From contig CAIFEZ010000007.1 in assembly GCA_903789595.1 (NCBI GenBank), forward strand, positions 53,523 to 117,522: a stretch of DNA of 64,000 nucleotides, given 5' to 3'. Source of the DNA: an uncultured eubacterium 1-6 (GTDB lineage Bacteria > Bacillota > Clostridia > Lachnospirales > Lachnospiraceae). Below are positions 35,961 to 44,826 of the stretch, in pieces; position 1 is the stretch's first letter; every line of letters begins with the position of its first letter. The notes under the pieces are model-generated. The model worked only from the letters and a program-made list of their open reading frames with translations, did no database searches and was not told the DNA's origin. The translations under genes and the position numbers were made by a program.

Positions 35961-36401
35961 ATGGATAAACAGGTTATTCAATCAACAGGCTTTAGAAACA
36001 TTGAGGAAAATGGAGAGGTGACCGGATTTCAGCTGAAGATCCGCCTGCCTTATTATCGGGGAGTCTATCTGAGCCAGATCAAGCCGGGCCATCTGATCGT
36101 GGACGGGGAGACCTTCGGAGAAGACGAGATCATGTGGCGTGTGAATGGTGAGGATTATACCTACGCTGATATGAGAAAGGACTGCCATACCCACTGGCAT
36201 CCCATGGAGCCGGCAACCTTGATTGTGAAAAAGAAAGGCGGCCTTGGCCAGGGATATCATGACCTGACATACGGTTTCTACTGCACGCATTCTTATATGC
36301 CGCCGGAACTTGAAGCACTGGAGGATCCGGATAAGCCGGCAGTGGTGTATTTTGTAGAATTCGGACAGAATACAAACAGCAGAAGACTGCTGATCGTGTA
36401 A
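35961..36401 (+). CDS. Probable C-glycoside deglycosidase beta subunit (DUF6379-like)
   Basis: A 146-residue beta-rich protein. The pattern GFQLKIRLPYYRGVYLSQI, DEIMWRVNGEDYTYADM and LIVKKKGGLGQGYHDL is, as I recall it, that of the C-glycoside deglycosidase beta subunit family (DUF6379). The beta subunit packs against the TIM-barrel alpha subunit and helps form the active site. It follows the alpha gene by 12 bp with AAGGAGG as ribosome binding site, so both are co-translated at similar levels. This small partner is the strongest evidence for the substrate class of the operon. Confidence 0.82.
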   Translation: MDKQVIQSTGFRNIEENGEVTGFQLKIRLPYYRGVYLSQIKPGHLIVDGETFGEDEIMWRVNGEDYTYADMRKDCHTHWHPMEPATLIVKKKGGLGQGYHDLTYGFYCTHSYMPPELEALEDPDKPAVVYFVEFGQNTNSRRLLIV

Positions 36402-36443
36402 AATAAAGAAGGCACAGTAGTGTGCCGTCGGAGGCTCACTGCG

Positions 36444-36477
36444 TTCTTTCGCTCCCGCATACGCGGGAGCGAAAGAA
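36444..36477. repeat. Perfect 15-bp inverted repeat between beta subunit and esterase genes
   Basis: TTCTTTCGCTCCCGC (36444-36458), loop ATAC, GCGGGAGCGAAAGAA (36463-36477). No T run follows, so RNA processing, stabilisation of the upstream message or partial termination are all possible. Confidence 0.85.
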
Positions 36478-36515
36478 TGTTTCTGAAACAGGTTTCACAT
36501 TTTGAGGAGACAGTT

Positions 36516-37418
36516 ATGATCGATCAAAAAAAGATGGAGATGTTGAGACAGGCGAAGGAAGATTCTCTGCAACGGGTCCGGAATCTGGTCAGGGACCGGC
36601 ATATACACGGTGTTCCGGAAGAAGTACAGATCGATGGAAGAATTCACAAGGTACTCCATTATCCTTCAGGGAAAGAGACAGCACCTGTATACTTTGATAT
36701 TCACGGCGGCGGATTTGTATGGGGAATGATGGAAGAGGGAGATCTGCTTTGCCATCATATCAATGAGCAGCTTGGATTCGAGGTGTATGCTCTGGACTAC
36801 CCATTAGGACCGGATGTCAGGTTTCCTGCAGCTCTTTTTGATCTGTATGAAGTGATCCGCTATATGAGAGATTATGCTGTCCGGTTTCATATCGATCCGG
36901 ATCGAATGGCAGTAGGCGGGCGTAGCGCCGGTGGAAATCTGGCTGCGGCGCTCTGCCTTCTGGCAAAGGAGCGGGGAGTGTTTCAATTTGCTGCACAGGT
37001 ATTGGATCACCCGTATCTGGATCTGTGCGGATTGATCCCCGGGAGCCAGAGATATCAGGAAGAAGGCGCACTTCCATATGAACTGATGAATGAACTGGCG
37101 GCAGCTTACGCGGAAGATGAAGAGCGAAAAAGTATTCTATGTTCACCGTTGGCAGCAGACAGGGAAGAATTGAAGGATCTGCCGCCGGCCGTTATACAGA
37201 CCTGCGAGTTTGATTCTCTCCGGCAGGATGGGGATCAGTATGCACAGAAGCTGTTGGAAGCCGGTGTTCAGACGATTCACCATTGTTACCCGGGAGTGGT
37301 ACATGGTTTTACCGAATTGGAAGGTCCCGAAGAGATCCCCGGACAGAACTGGCTGATTGAAGCACTTGGCATGTTGATGATGCCCGAAAAATACAGAAAA
37401 GGTGATAGAAATGAATAA
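36516..37418 (+). CDS. Alpha/beta-hydrolase, hormone-sensitive-lipase type esterase
   Basis: A 300-residue hydrolase with the oxyanion motif HGGG (63-66), the nucleophile elbow GRSAGG (Ser137), a late Asp in CEFDSLRQDG and His in VVHGFTE. No signal peptide, so it is cytosolic. GAGGAGA lies 6 nt before ATG 36516; the frame is open from 36420 through the inverted repeat. In this operon it could remove acetyl, malonyl or phenolic acyl groups from plant glycosides. It overlaps the next gene by 8 bp. Confidence 0.87.
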   Translation: MIDQKKMEMLRQAKEDSLQRVRNLVRDRHIHGVPEEVQIDGRIHKVLHYPSGKETAPVYFDIHGGGFVWGMMEEGDLLCHHINEQLGFEVYALDYPLGPDVRFPAALFDLYEVIRYMRDYAVRFHIDPDRMAVGGRSAGGNLAAALCLLAKERGVFQFAAQVLDHPYLDLCGLIPGSQRYQEEGALPYELMNELAAAYAEDEERKSILCSPLAADREELKDLPPAVIQTCEFDSLRQDGDQYAQKLLEAGVQTIHHCYPGVVHGFTELEGPEEIPGQNWLIEALGMLMMPEKYRKGDRNE

Positions 37419-40041
37419 CTTTATTTTTCCTTTCCTGTGGATGCGCGGTGAAGACGAATCGGTCATAAGAACAGAGATTGAGAAGATCTATGAATGCGGT
37501 ATCCGGGCAGTATGCCTGGAAGCCCGCCCGCATGATGACTTTTGCGGGCCCGGCTGGTGGCATGATGTGGATATTGTTCTGGATGAAGCGGAAAAACGGG
37601 ACATGAAGGTCTGGATTCTTGATGATAAACATTTTCCGACCGGGTATGCCAATGGCCTGATCGAGCGATATCCAGAACGAAAGAAACAGTATATCGCATG
37701 TTCTGTTTCCGATGTCTTCGGTGCCGCTCGTCCGCGTTCCCTGAATGTTGCCCGGATGCTCAAGCCTTCGATTGGTTTCTGGGAGATCGGGAAGCCTGTG
37801 GATTACGAGGAACGGGCCAGGAATAAGCTGCTGGCGCTGGTGGCGTTTCGTTTTGAAGAGGGTGAGGTCTTTTCCGGAGAAATGATCGACCTCACGGATT
37901 GTTGCAAGGATGGCATCGCAACATTCACTCTTCCCGAGGGACAGTGGCGTATCCATGCGATCTATCTCACGCGTACAGACGGCGGAGATCCGACCTATAT
38001 CAACATGATTGACCGTGACTCGGCGCACACGCAGATTGAAGGTGTATATGAGGCGCACTACGAGAGGTATGCTGACAAATTCGGCAAGATCATCATTGGT
38101 TTCTTTTCCGATGAACCTCAGTTCGGAAATATTTCAGAGCAGTGCTTCGATACCAAACTGGGCAAGCCGAAGATGCCGCTCCCATGGAGTGAAGAGCTGG
38201 AAGAAATGCTGCTTGAGAGATATCCTGGCGGATTCGGGAAATACCTTCCGTTATTGTTTGCCGACTCTTCGGATAAGCAGATGAAAGAACAGTTCCGATA
38301 TGACTATATGGACTGCATATCGAAGCTTTATGCCAGGAATTTCTGCCGTCCGATCGGAGAATGGTGTCATGAACATGGTGTGGAATATATCGGACATGTT
38401 GTGGAGGACAACGGCGTTCACAGCCGCCTAGGTCTTGGGGCTGCCCACTGGTTCCGGGCCATGGAAGGACAGGATATGGCAGGAATCGATATGATCGGAG
38501 GCCAGTATTATTTCGGGGCTCCGGTACAGATAAGAAAAGCCATGACGGACTGTGACGGGGAATTCTTTCATTATACCCTCGGAAAACTGGGAGCCTCCGG
38601 CGGCCATCTGGATCCTAAGAAAAAGGGCCGGACGATGTGCGAATTGTTTGGAGCTTATGGATGGGGATTCGGCGTTCGTGATATGCGATATCTGCTGGAT
38701 CACCTTCTGTCCAGGGGTATTAATCATCTTGTTCCCCACGCTTTCTCTATGGCAGAGTATCCCGACTATGATTGTCCTCCTCATTTTTATGCACGCGGAC
38801 ATAACCCGGAATTTCCGTACTTTGCTGAATTGATGAAATATGCGGGAAGAATGTGCGGCATGTTGAACGGCGGAAAGCATGTGGCATCTGTCGCTGTATT
38901 GTACGACGGTGAACTGGACTGGACCGGAGATCCTATGCCGATGCAGAAGATCTGCCGTGTTCTCAGCGAACATCAGATCGAATATGACATTATCTGTCTG
39001 GATATGCTCCGTAATCTTCCGGATTATGACGGTAAAGTCGAAAAGAACAAACTGGTGATCAATGGAGTCGCTTTTGATGCGCTGCTGGTACCCAGGTCGG
39101 AGCAGATTCCCGAAGGCCTGATAGATTTCGCAAAAGAGGCGAAAGAATTCACGGTAATGTTTGTGGATGAGGCACCGAAGAGAATTCTCAGGGATGAGGG
39201 CGGATGTGAGCCGGATCTTTCCTTCCTGAGCCGGATGCCTGTTGTCGCTCTATCCAGGTTGGCGGATGTACTTTCCGCGAAGGGAATGAGGAAAATCAGA
39301 TTGCAGCCATCGTTCGCACCTCTTGCATTCTATCATTATGAGAAAGAAGGACAGAGATTCTTTTTCATGAACGAATCAGCTGATCATATTTTTGAAGGAG
39401 TGGTTACGCTCCCCACCCTGAAAAAGCTTGTTTTCTATAATGCCTTGGAAGATCGATATGAAGCTGTTGAAACGGGACGTTCACCGGATGGCATGGCCAG
39501 TCTGAACCTGTATCTTAATCCCGGTGAGAGTTGTCTGATCCTGGAATGGGATGATGTCTCCGGTCTTCGGGTACATCGCAGCTTCAGGGAGCGGATGTCG
39601 GATCTGACGCATAGTTGTGACCTTACCGAAGGATGGAGAGTGACATGCATCAAACCAGACGGAGATGTAGTGAATGTCGATGAAAGTGGAAGCCGTCTTG
39701 CACCGGTGAGCGATCGTCTCGATGCATTCTCCGGAATGATCCGTTATGAGAAGGTGATCAGGTTTAATGCTGCTCCTGACCGGGCGGTCTTTGCTGCGGA
39801 AAACATCGGTGAGGTCTGTAAGATGGAGGTAAATGATGTTTCTGCCGGAGTATGTCTGACTCCGCCTTATCAGTTTGACCTGACAGGACTGCTGGGAGGG
39901 GGAGAAAATAAGATCGTGGTAGAAGTGGCAACGACACCTGCCCGTGATCAGGTTAATTATCCAATGGCTCCATTTGATTTTACGTACGAAACGGTGGAGG
40001 CTACAGGAATGTTCGGAGATGTCGTACTGATGTATGAATGA
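37411..40041 (+). CDS. Large glycosidase-like protein (GH106/GH2-related architecture)
   Basis: An 876-residue cytosolic protein. The N-terminal about 500 residues look like a TIM-barrel glycosidase (AVCLEARPHDDF, WILDDKHFPTGYANG, GFFSDEPQFG with Asp234/Glu235, YIGHVVEDNG with Glu332), the middle resembles a glutamine-amidotransferase-like domain, and the end (about 760-876) a GH2-type jelly-roll sugar-binding domain (FDLTGLLGGGENKIVVEV). This architecture recalls GH106-like alpha-L-rhamnosidases, but I cannot place it in a named family. It may remove O-linked sugars from mixed glycosides. AAAAGGTG precedes ATG 37411, overlapping the esterase gene. Confidence 0.7.
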   Translation: MNNFIFPFLWMRGEDESVIRTEIEKIYECGIRAVCLEARPHDDFCGPGWWHDVDIVLDEAEKRDMKVWILDDKHFPTGYANGLIERYPERKKQYIACSVSDVFGAARPRSLNVARMLKPSIGFWEIGKPVDYEERARNKLLALVAFRFEEGEVFSGEMIDLTDCCKDGIATFTLPEGQWRIHAIYLTRTDGGDPTYINMIDRDSAHTQIEGVYEAHYERYADKFGKIIIGFFSDEPQFGNISEQCFDTKLGKPKMPLPWSEELEEMLLERYPGGFGKYLPLLFADSSDKQMKEQFRYDYMDCISKLYARNFCRPIGEWCHEHGVEYIGHVVEDNGVHSRLGLGAAHWFRAMEGQDMAGIDMIGGQYYFGAPVQIRKAMTDCDGEFFHYTLGKLGASGGHLDPKKKGRTMCELFGAYGWGFGVRDMRYLLDHLLSRGINHLVPHAFSMAEYPDYDCPPHFYARGHNPEFPYFAELMKYAGRMCGMLNGGKHVASVAVLYDGELDWTGDPMPMQKICRVLSEHQIEYDIICLDMLRNLPDYDGKVEKNKLVINGVAFDALLVPRSEQIPEGLIDFAKEAKEFTVMFVDEAPKRILRDEGGCEPDLSFLSRMPVVALSRLADVLSAKGMRKIRLQPSFAPLAFYHYEKEGQRFFFMNESADHIFEGVVTLPTLKKLVFYNALEDRYEAVETGRSPDGMASLNLYLNPGESCLILEWDDVSGLRVHRSFRERMSDLTHSCDLTEGWRVTCIKPDGDVVNVDESGSRLAPVSDRLDAFSGMIRYEKVIRFNAAPDRAVFAAENIGEVCKMEVNDVSAGVCLTPPYQFDLTGLLGGGENKIVVEVATTPARDQVNYPMAPFDFTYETVEATGMFGDVVLMYE

Positions 40042-40121
40042 TCCGATGAATCTGTTAAGACATATAGTAAACATTTATATTATTCAGGAGTAATATCCCG
40101 AAGGAATTATCGGAGGCGACG

Positions 40122-41006
40122 ATGAGAACCCGTTTTGCAATGGATGAGCGATATAAAAAAATATTACTGCATTGTGTAGATGAGTATCGGTATACATCGG
40201 CACAACGGCCAATGCATTTTGTCCGAGTAATGAAAGAAAATAAAGGATGCATCAGTTTTGGAGGACAGTCAGAGGAACCTGATCCCAGAAATCCGCTGGT
40301 AGTAGCCATCGGAGACAGTGTAACAGCCGGACATTTCGAGAGTTTTCTTCCGGATGACCCCGAAGAATTGTCAAAGGCATTTAAAAAAGCACTGGAAGAT
40401 CTGGCACGGGGGATTCCGTTTCCTGCCGCCGATCTGACAGATGCACGAGTCTGCTATCTTGAGCAATTTCGTGAAATGCTGATCGACAAATTTGAAGAGA
40501 CATCTGTCAGTGTGATCAATTCAGGGATCGCAGGGGACAGTCTGGTCGGAATCGCCAGGCGTCTGGATCGGGATGCGATATCTTATCAGCCAGATCTGGT
40601 CATCGTGAACGGTGCGCTGAACTGGAGTGAAGATCTTGGAACAACGGAAGAATATAAAGAACTGCTGACAGATGTGGTAAAGCGCCTGAAAAATGGAATT
40701 AATGGCGACATTGTACTGCTTACTCCGAATGGCGATGTGCCGCTTGTATTTGAAGGCGGGCAGATGGGATCATCTCATACTGCAGAACGGGCACAGGCTA
40801 TCCGTGAGGTTGCAGAAGAGCAGAACGTATGTCTTGTAGATGTCTGGTCCATCTGGGAAGAAGCAAGGAATATGGGATGTCCGTGGAAGGAACTCTTATC
40901 AAATGGCATTAACCATCCGGATGTGACAGGACATTATGTGTATGCTGCCGCTCTGATGAAGATGATCGAGAGTGTAGACGGGTATGTAAAAAGCCAAAAC
41001 GATTAG
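40122..41006 (+). CDS. SGNH/GDSL-family hydrolase
   Basis: A 294-residue SGNH hydrolase: block I VAIGDSVTAGH with Ser66, block II INSGIAGDS, block III INGALN, and a C-terminal NHPDVTGH carrying the catalytic Asp-x-x-His. No signal peptide. GGAGG precedes the ATG at 40122. SGNH enzymes cleave acetyl or other esters on carbohydrates. It is the last gene of the glycoside operon, ending before the terminator at 41087, and probably deacylates imported glycosides. Confidence 0.85.
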   Translation: MRTRFAMDERYKKILLHCVDEYRYTSAQRPMHFVRVMKENKGCISFGGQSEEPDPRNPLVVAIGDSVTAGHFESFLPDDPEELSKAFKKALEDLARGIPFPAADLTDARVCYLEQFREMLIDKFEETSVSVINSGIAGDSLVGIARRLDRDAISYQPDLVIVNGALNWSEDLGTTEEYKELLTDVVKRLKNGINGDIVLLTPNGDVPLVFEGGQMGSSHTAERAQAIREVAEEQNVCLVDVWSIWEEARNMGCPWKELLSNGINHPDVTGHYVYAAALMKMIESVDGYVKSQND

Positions 41007-41086
41007 ACTTCCATACAGATGAAGTGTATAATTATATATATAATTGTTTATGTGCTCTTGCCGTTTGAATGAAAAGGCAGGCAGAT

Positions 41087-41130
41087 GCCGGAGTATCAGG
41101 AGATGGCTGGTACTCCGGCTTTTGTATTTT
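41087..41130 (+). terminator. Terminator of the glycoside operon
   Basis: GCCGGAGTA (41087-41095) pairs with TACTCCGGC (41111-41119), followed by TTTTGTATTTTG. Confidence 0.82.
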
Positions 41131-41146
41131 GTTTAAAGGGAATTGT

Positions 41147-43543
41147 ATGAAGAGAGACCGCATTGACTATAAGATCGATCTTATCAGTGGAAAAGGCAGG
41201 AAAATAGAGAAAGAGAAGACCGTCAGACTTCTTTATCTGGTGGATGGTTCCTGTACGGTACATCTGCCTGCCGGAGAAACCAGGCTGGAAAGAGCCGATA
41301 TCCTGGCAGTCAATTCAGACGAATCCGTATATCTTGAATCAGAAGAGGATATTCTGGCTGCGCAGATTACGGTAAATTATTATGTGTTATGTGATCTGCT
41401 TGATAAAACTTCAGTCCGGTTCTTCGTAGACAGCAGTGCTGATTCCGGCAGGAGATATACGGAATTGAAGACATATATGCAGAATTTTCTGCTGGCATAT
41501 GCGGGGAATACGGACACCAGCGGGATTCAGGAACGGGGGTATTTTTACCTGTTGCTGCAGACTCTTGTCTCCCAGTTTATGGTAAGCGGCCAATCCTTGT
41601 CGGAGCAGGAAGGGATGGATCCGGTAGTGATCCGGATGATCCACTATATCCATGCAAATTACATGTTAGAATTGAGTCTGCAGTCGATATCAAAACAGCT
41701 GTTTATTTCTCCTTCCTGGGCATCGAAGAGATTTATGAAGGACACGGGGGAACATTTTGTTTCCTACGTTAAAAGGATCCGCATGGAACATGCGAGTAAT
41801 GATCTGAAAAGAACAAAGAATACGATCACGCAGATTGCCATAGACAATGGTTTTTCCACGCCTTCGGTTTTTAACAGGGAGTTTAGAGCTTCTTTTAACA
41901 TGACGCCGAAAGAATATCGCAGCCGGTATGGGAAGCACCCGGAGACCAAAGAGGTCAGGTTCCAGGAACGAGATAAACTTCGGCAGATCCTTGAGGAGAA
42001 CCAGTCACTCTCAGTTGCAGATCTTGAAAATCAGCAGGTGATCCATGCAGATATAGAAAATATGCATGTCTGGAAGAAAGGAAGGAGCGAGATATTGAAT
42101 GTAGGTCCGGCATATGATCTTGCGTCTGCCAGCCTGCAGAAACAAGTCCTTTTTCTCATCGGCAGGCTGGATATCTCCTACTTACGAATATGGAATGTGT
42201 TTTCTCCCCGTCTGATGGTTCTCGGGGCGTCTCCCGGACAATACAATTTCACTTTTCTGGATGAAATCATGGATTTCTGCGTAGATAATAAAGTGAAGCT
42301 GTTTCTTGACCTTGCACAGCGAAAGGATGTTGCAATGGCCAGTGAAAAGCAGATGATCTACGGTCAGGAGGCGGATATTTTATTTAAATCCGAATCGATG
42401 TGGATCGATGTGCTGCAGAGCTTTCTGGAACATATACGCCACAGATACGGAGAAAAGATCGTGGGAGAGTGGATCTTCGAGCTGTCCTTTTTCCTGAATG
42501 ACAAGCCGTACTTTGCTGCGGAAAGATACAGCAGCAGGGCGGTCTGGGATAAGGGATATGAGATGATAAAATCGATCATTCCGTCCGCGTCTGTCGCAGG
42601 CCCCGGACTGATCGCTACTTTCGACCAGGAGTATATGAGACTGACGATTGAACATTTTCTGTCGGCCAGACATCAGCCTGATATCTTCACGTCGATCCAT
42701 TTTCCATATCTCTACGAGCCGGGAAATATCGAAGCTTCTGTCTATCAGGAACAGTACCGGAAGGTCGTCAGTCATCATTTTCTGAAAGAACAGCTTGAGG
42801 ATATACGGAAGATTCTGTCAGAAAACGGATTTTCCGGACAGCACTGGATAACCGACTGGGGAAACAGTGTTGCCAATCGAAACTATATCCAGGACAGCTG
42901 TTACAGAGCTTCCGATATACTGGATAATGTGTTAAGCATTCCGGATCACATAGGGACAGCAGGCATCTTCTACGCCTCGGATATCATCAATGCCTATGCG
43001 GATTCAACAGCTGTTCTTTCCGGCAGCGCGGGACTGATCTCCCGGAGCGGGATATGCAAACCCGCTTACTATGCTTATCGCTTTCTCAATTACCTTGGGA
43101 AATATCTGATCGCACAGACGGAAGACTGTATCATCACAGCTGAGAATAAAAGGGATATACGTATTATCTGCTACAATCATAAGGTTCTGGGGCCACGGTA
43201 TTACTTAAAGGAAGAAAATACATATCAGCCCGATGAACTGGATGATCTGTTTTTGGATCTGGAACCCAAGTGTCTGGAGATCGTCCTCCATCTTCCGGAC
43301 GAGGATACATATACGATTCATCAGCGCGTTCTCAATAAAGACACAGGAAGCGTGCTGGAAAAATGGACAGCTTTCGGATGTTCTTCCAACCTGTCAAGAG
43401 GAGATCTGGAGTATCTGCAAAGAACATCCATTCCGGAAAACACAGCTGAATGGATGTCTCCTTTAGATGGCTGCCTTCGATTAAGCATCAAGATGAAACC
43501 ACATGAAATCCGTTTGATCACTATCACAAAAGATAATTTATAA
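41147..43543 (+). CDS. AraC-family regulator fused to a degenerate GH39-like domain
   Basis: A 798-residue protein: an N-terminal cupin-like sensor (about 1-150), an AraC double helix-turn-helix (about 185-285, LSLQSISKQLFISPSWASKRF and IAIDNGFSTPSVFNREFR, ending FNMTPKEYRSRYGKH), then a GH39 beta-xylosidase-like TIM barrel (about 345-680) and a beta-rich end. The GH39 acid motif NEP is replaced by FELS (Glu445-Leu446-Ser447), and the nucleophile region reads ITDWGNS with Asp570 where glutamate is usual, so this domain more likely senses sugar than cleaves it. ATG 41147 follows AAAGGG just after the operon terminator. It probably activates the upstream glycoside operon. Confidence 0.87.
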   Translation: MKRDRIDYKIDLISGKGRKIEKEKTVRLLYLVDGSCTVHLPAGETRLERADILAVNSDESVYLESEEDILAAQITVNYYVLCDLLDKTSVRFFVDSSADSGRRYTELKTYMQNFLLAYAGNTDTSGIQERGYFYLLLQTLVSQFMVSGQSLSEQEGMDPVVIRMIHYIHANYMLELSLQSISKQLFISPSWASKRFMKDTGEHFVSYVKRIRMEHASNDLKRTKNTITQIAIDNGFSTPSVFNREFRASFNMTPKEYRSRYGKHPETKEVRFQERDKLRQILEENQSLSVADLENQQVIHADIENMHVWKKGRSEILNVGPAYDLASASLQKQVLFLIGRLDISYLRIWNVFSPRLMVLGASPGQYNFTFLDEIMDFCVDNKVKLFLDLAQRKDVAMASEKQMIYGQEADILFKSESMWIDVLQSFLEHIRHRYGEKIVGEWIFELSFFLNDKPYFAAERYSSRAVWDKGYEMIKSIIPSASVAGPGLIATFDQEYMRLTIEHFLSARHQPDIFTSIHFPYLYEPGNIEASVYQEQYRKVVSHHFLKEQLEDIRKILSENGFSGQHWITDWGNSVANRNYIQDSCYRASDILDNVLSIPDHIGTAGIFYASDIINAYADSTAVLSGSAGLISRSGICKPAYYAYRFLNYLGKYLIAQTEDCIITAENKRDIRIICYNHKVLGPRYYLKEENTYQPDELDDLFLDLEPKCLEIVLHLPDEDTYTIHQRVLNKDTGSVLEKWTAFGCSSNLSRGDLEYLQRTSIPENTAEWMSPLDGCLRLSIKMKPHEIRLITITKDNL

Positions 43544-43720
43544 CCTTGCGGGAAAATAACATCTGCAGATTATGCTCAGCTCAATAGAATCATTATCTGT
43601 TTTGCACTAGAATATATCGCTGCAGAAGGAAGATCGATACCATGCCGCAGATTCGATCCCTGTATTGTCCATCACACAAAACTAACGTAACGGGGCTGTG
43701 AAAAAAGCATAGCCTGAAAA

Positions 43721-43755
43721 AATCGCCGCCACCCGTTTTACGGGTGGCGGCGATT
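43721..43755. terminator. Terminator after the AraC-type gene
   Basis: AATCGCCGCCACCCG (43721-43735), TTTTA loop, CGGGTGGCGGCGATT (43741-43755), with A-rich sequence before it. It could serve the AraC gene on the plus strand or the exported-protein gene on the minus strand. Confidence 0.8.
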
Positions 43756-43756
43756 A

Positions 43757-43850
43757 TGCGAACAGTAAGCCGCAGCTGAATGCGATGTATTCGTGTGCGG
43801 TGAGCGCCGCGATAGCGAGATCATACTCGCGCAGCGCGTTTTATCTCTCT
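43757..43850 (+). repeat. Dispersed palindromic repeat, family A (copy 3)
   Basis: TGCGAACAGTAAGCCGCAGC at the left and GCGCGTTTTATCTC at the right, same internal hairpin order as copies 1 and 2. It touches the stop codon of the minus-strand gene. Confidence 0.83.
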
Positions 43851-44820
43851 AACGGGAGGAATGCTTTTTGATTCGTATTCCGATCAGGATCGCTGCGGCT
43901 GCTATGATGGCTGCCGCCGCGATAACGATCATGCGCGCTCGGAAATGATCAGCGGCTGCGCTGCTGCCGGACACGATATCGTCTGCCTGCTCATATTGGC
44001 GGTTCAGCTGTGCAATCTGCTGAAAGTCCTGATAGGAGTAGGCCTGTCCTTCCTTCAGCTCTGAAACATTTCCGGCAGGGGCTGTGTTCTGTCCTTCAGA
44101 GGATGAAGTTATTTGCTGCCCGCCGGGAACTGCTTCCTGGTTCTGCCCATCAGAGGAGGCTTTTGCGTACGATGTTGATTCATAAGCGGCAGAAATGCTG
44201 CTGTCAAACGGGATGTAGACACAGCCGGACCGGGTGTCCGCGACGAGAATGAGGTCGTGAATTCCCGGAACTCCGCCCACCATACAATGATCTGTTTCAG
44301 GAGAGATTCCGTTCTGTGTCAGCGTGTCATCCGTCTGCTGTTCCATGCTCTTCGGGCCCGCGTCGAAGGTGAGACTCGCGGGGATCCATTTTCCTTCGTT
44401 GTTCCTGATTTCTTCCTTCTCTTCCGCTGTAAGCAGACTCGAAGCCGAGGTGTTCAGCGGGAGTCCTCTGCTGACTTCGACTACTGCATGCTCCTCGTCC
44501 ACCTGAACCGGCACGATATAACACACAGGAGCCTTCTTGCACAAATCCATTACTTCGCGATAGGATTTGCTGCTGCCGCTGAAGAGATCTACATCAATAT
44601 AAATACCGTATGCACTGTCGTAATCGATATTGATTTGACAAGGCTTTTTCGAGTGCTCCGTTTCATAGCATTCCTCAGCCATCTTCTGGATCGCTGCTGA
44701 GGATTCCTTCAGATCAGCGGGTATCGATTCCGCAAAAACTGTATTGTGCGGAATAAGGAACGACATGAACAAGGCTGTAAGAAACAGTACCATGTGTTTG
44801 AAAGGGAATGTTCTCTTCAT
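43849..44820 (-). CDS. Exported, C-terminally membrane-anchored protein of unknown function
   Basis: A 323-residue protein: signal peptide (KRTFPFKHMVLFLTALFMSF, cleavage near VFA-ES), an extracellular domain with two cysteines, a low-complexity Ser/Gln/Gly linker (about 225-265), a C-terminal TM helix (about 297-315) and a short basic tail. The arrangement recalls TPM-domain proteins, but the TPM motifs are not clear. AGGAGG lies 5 nt before ATG 44820; a GTG at 44826 is in frame but overlaps the ribosome binding site. It is isolated between repeats. Function unknown. Confidence 0.72.
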   Translation of the reverse strand: MKRTFPFKHMVLFLTALFMSFLIPHNTVFAESIPADLKESSAAIQKMAEECYETEHSKKPCQINIDYDSAYGIYIDVDLFSGSSKSYREVMDLCKKAPVCYIVPVQVDEEHAVVEVSRGLPLNTSASSLLTAEEKEEIRNNEGKWIPASLTFDAGPKSMEQQTDDTLTQNGISPETDHCMVGGVPGIHDLILVADTRSGCVYIPFDSSISAAYESTSYAKASSDGQNQEAVPGGQQITSSSEGQNTAPAGNVSELKEGQAYSYQDFQQIAQLNRQYEQADDIVSGSSAAADHFRARMIVIAAAAIIAAAAILIGIRIKKHSSR

Positions 44821-44826
44821 ATGCAC

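Noticed and set aside
43849-44820. TPM-domain (Psb32/YgcG) phosphatase
   Set aside because: Topology is similar, but I could not see the conserved TPM sequence blocks, so it is left as unknown.
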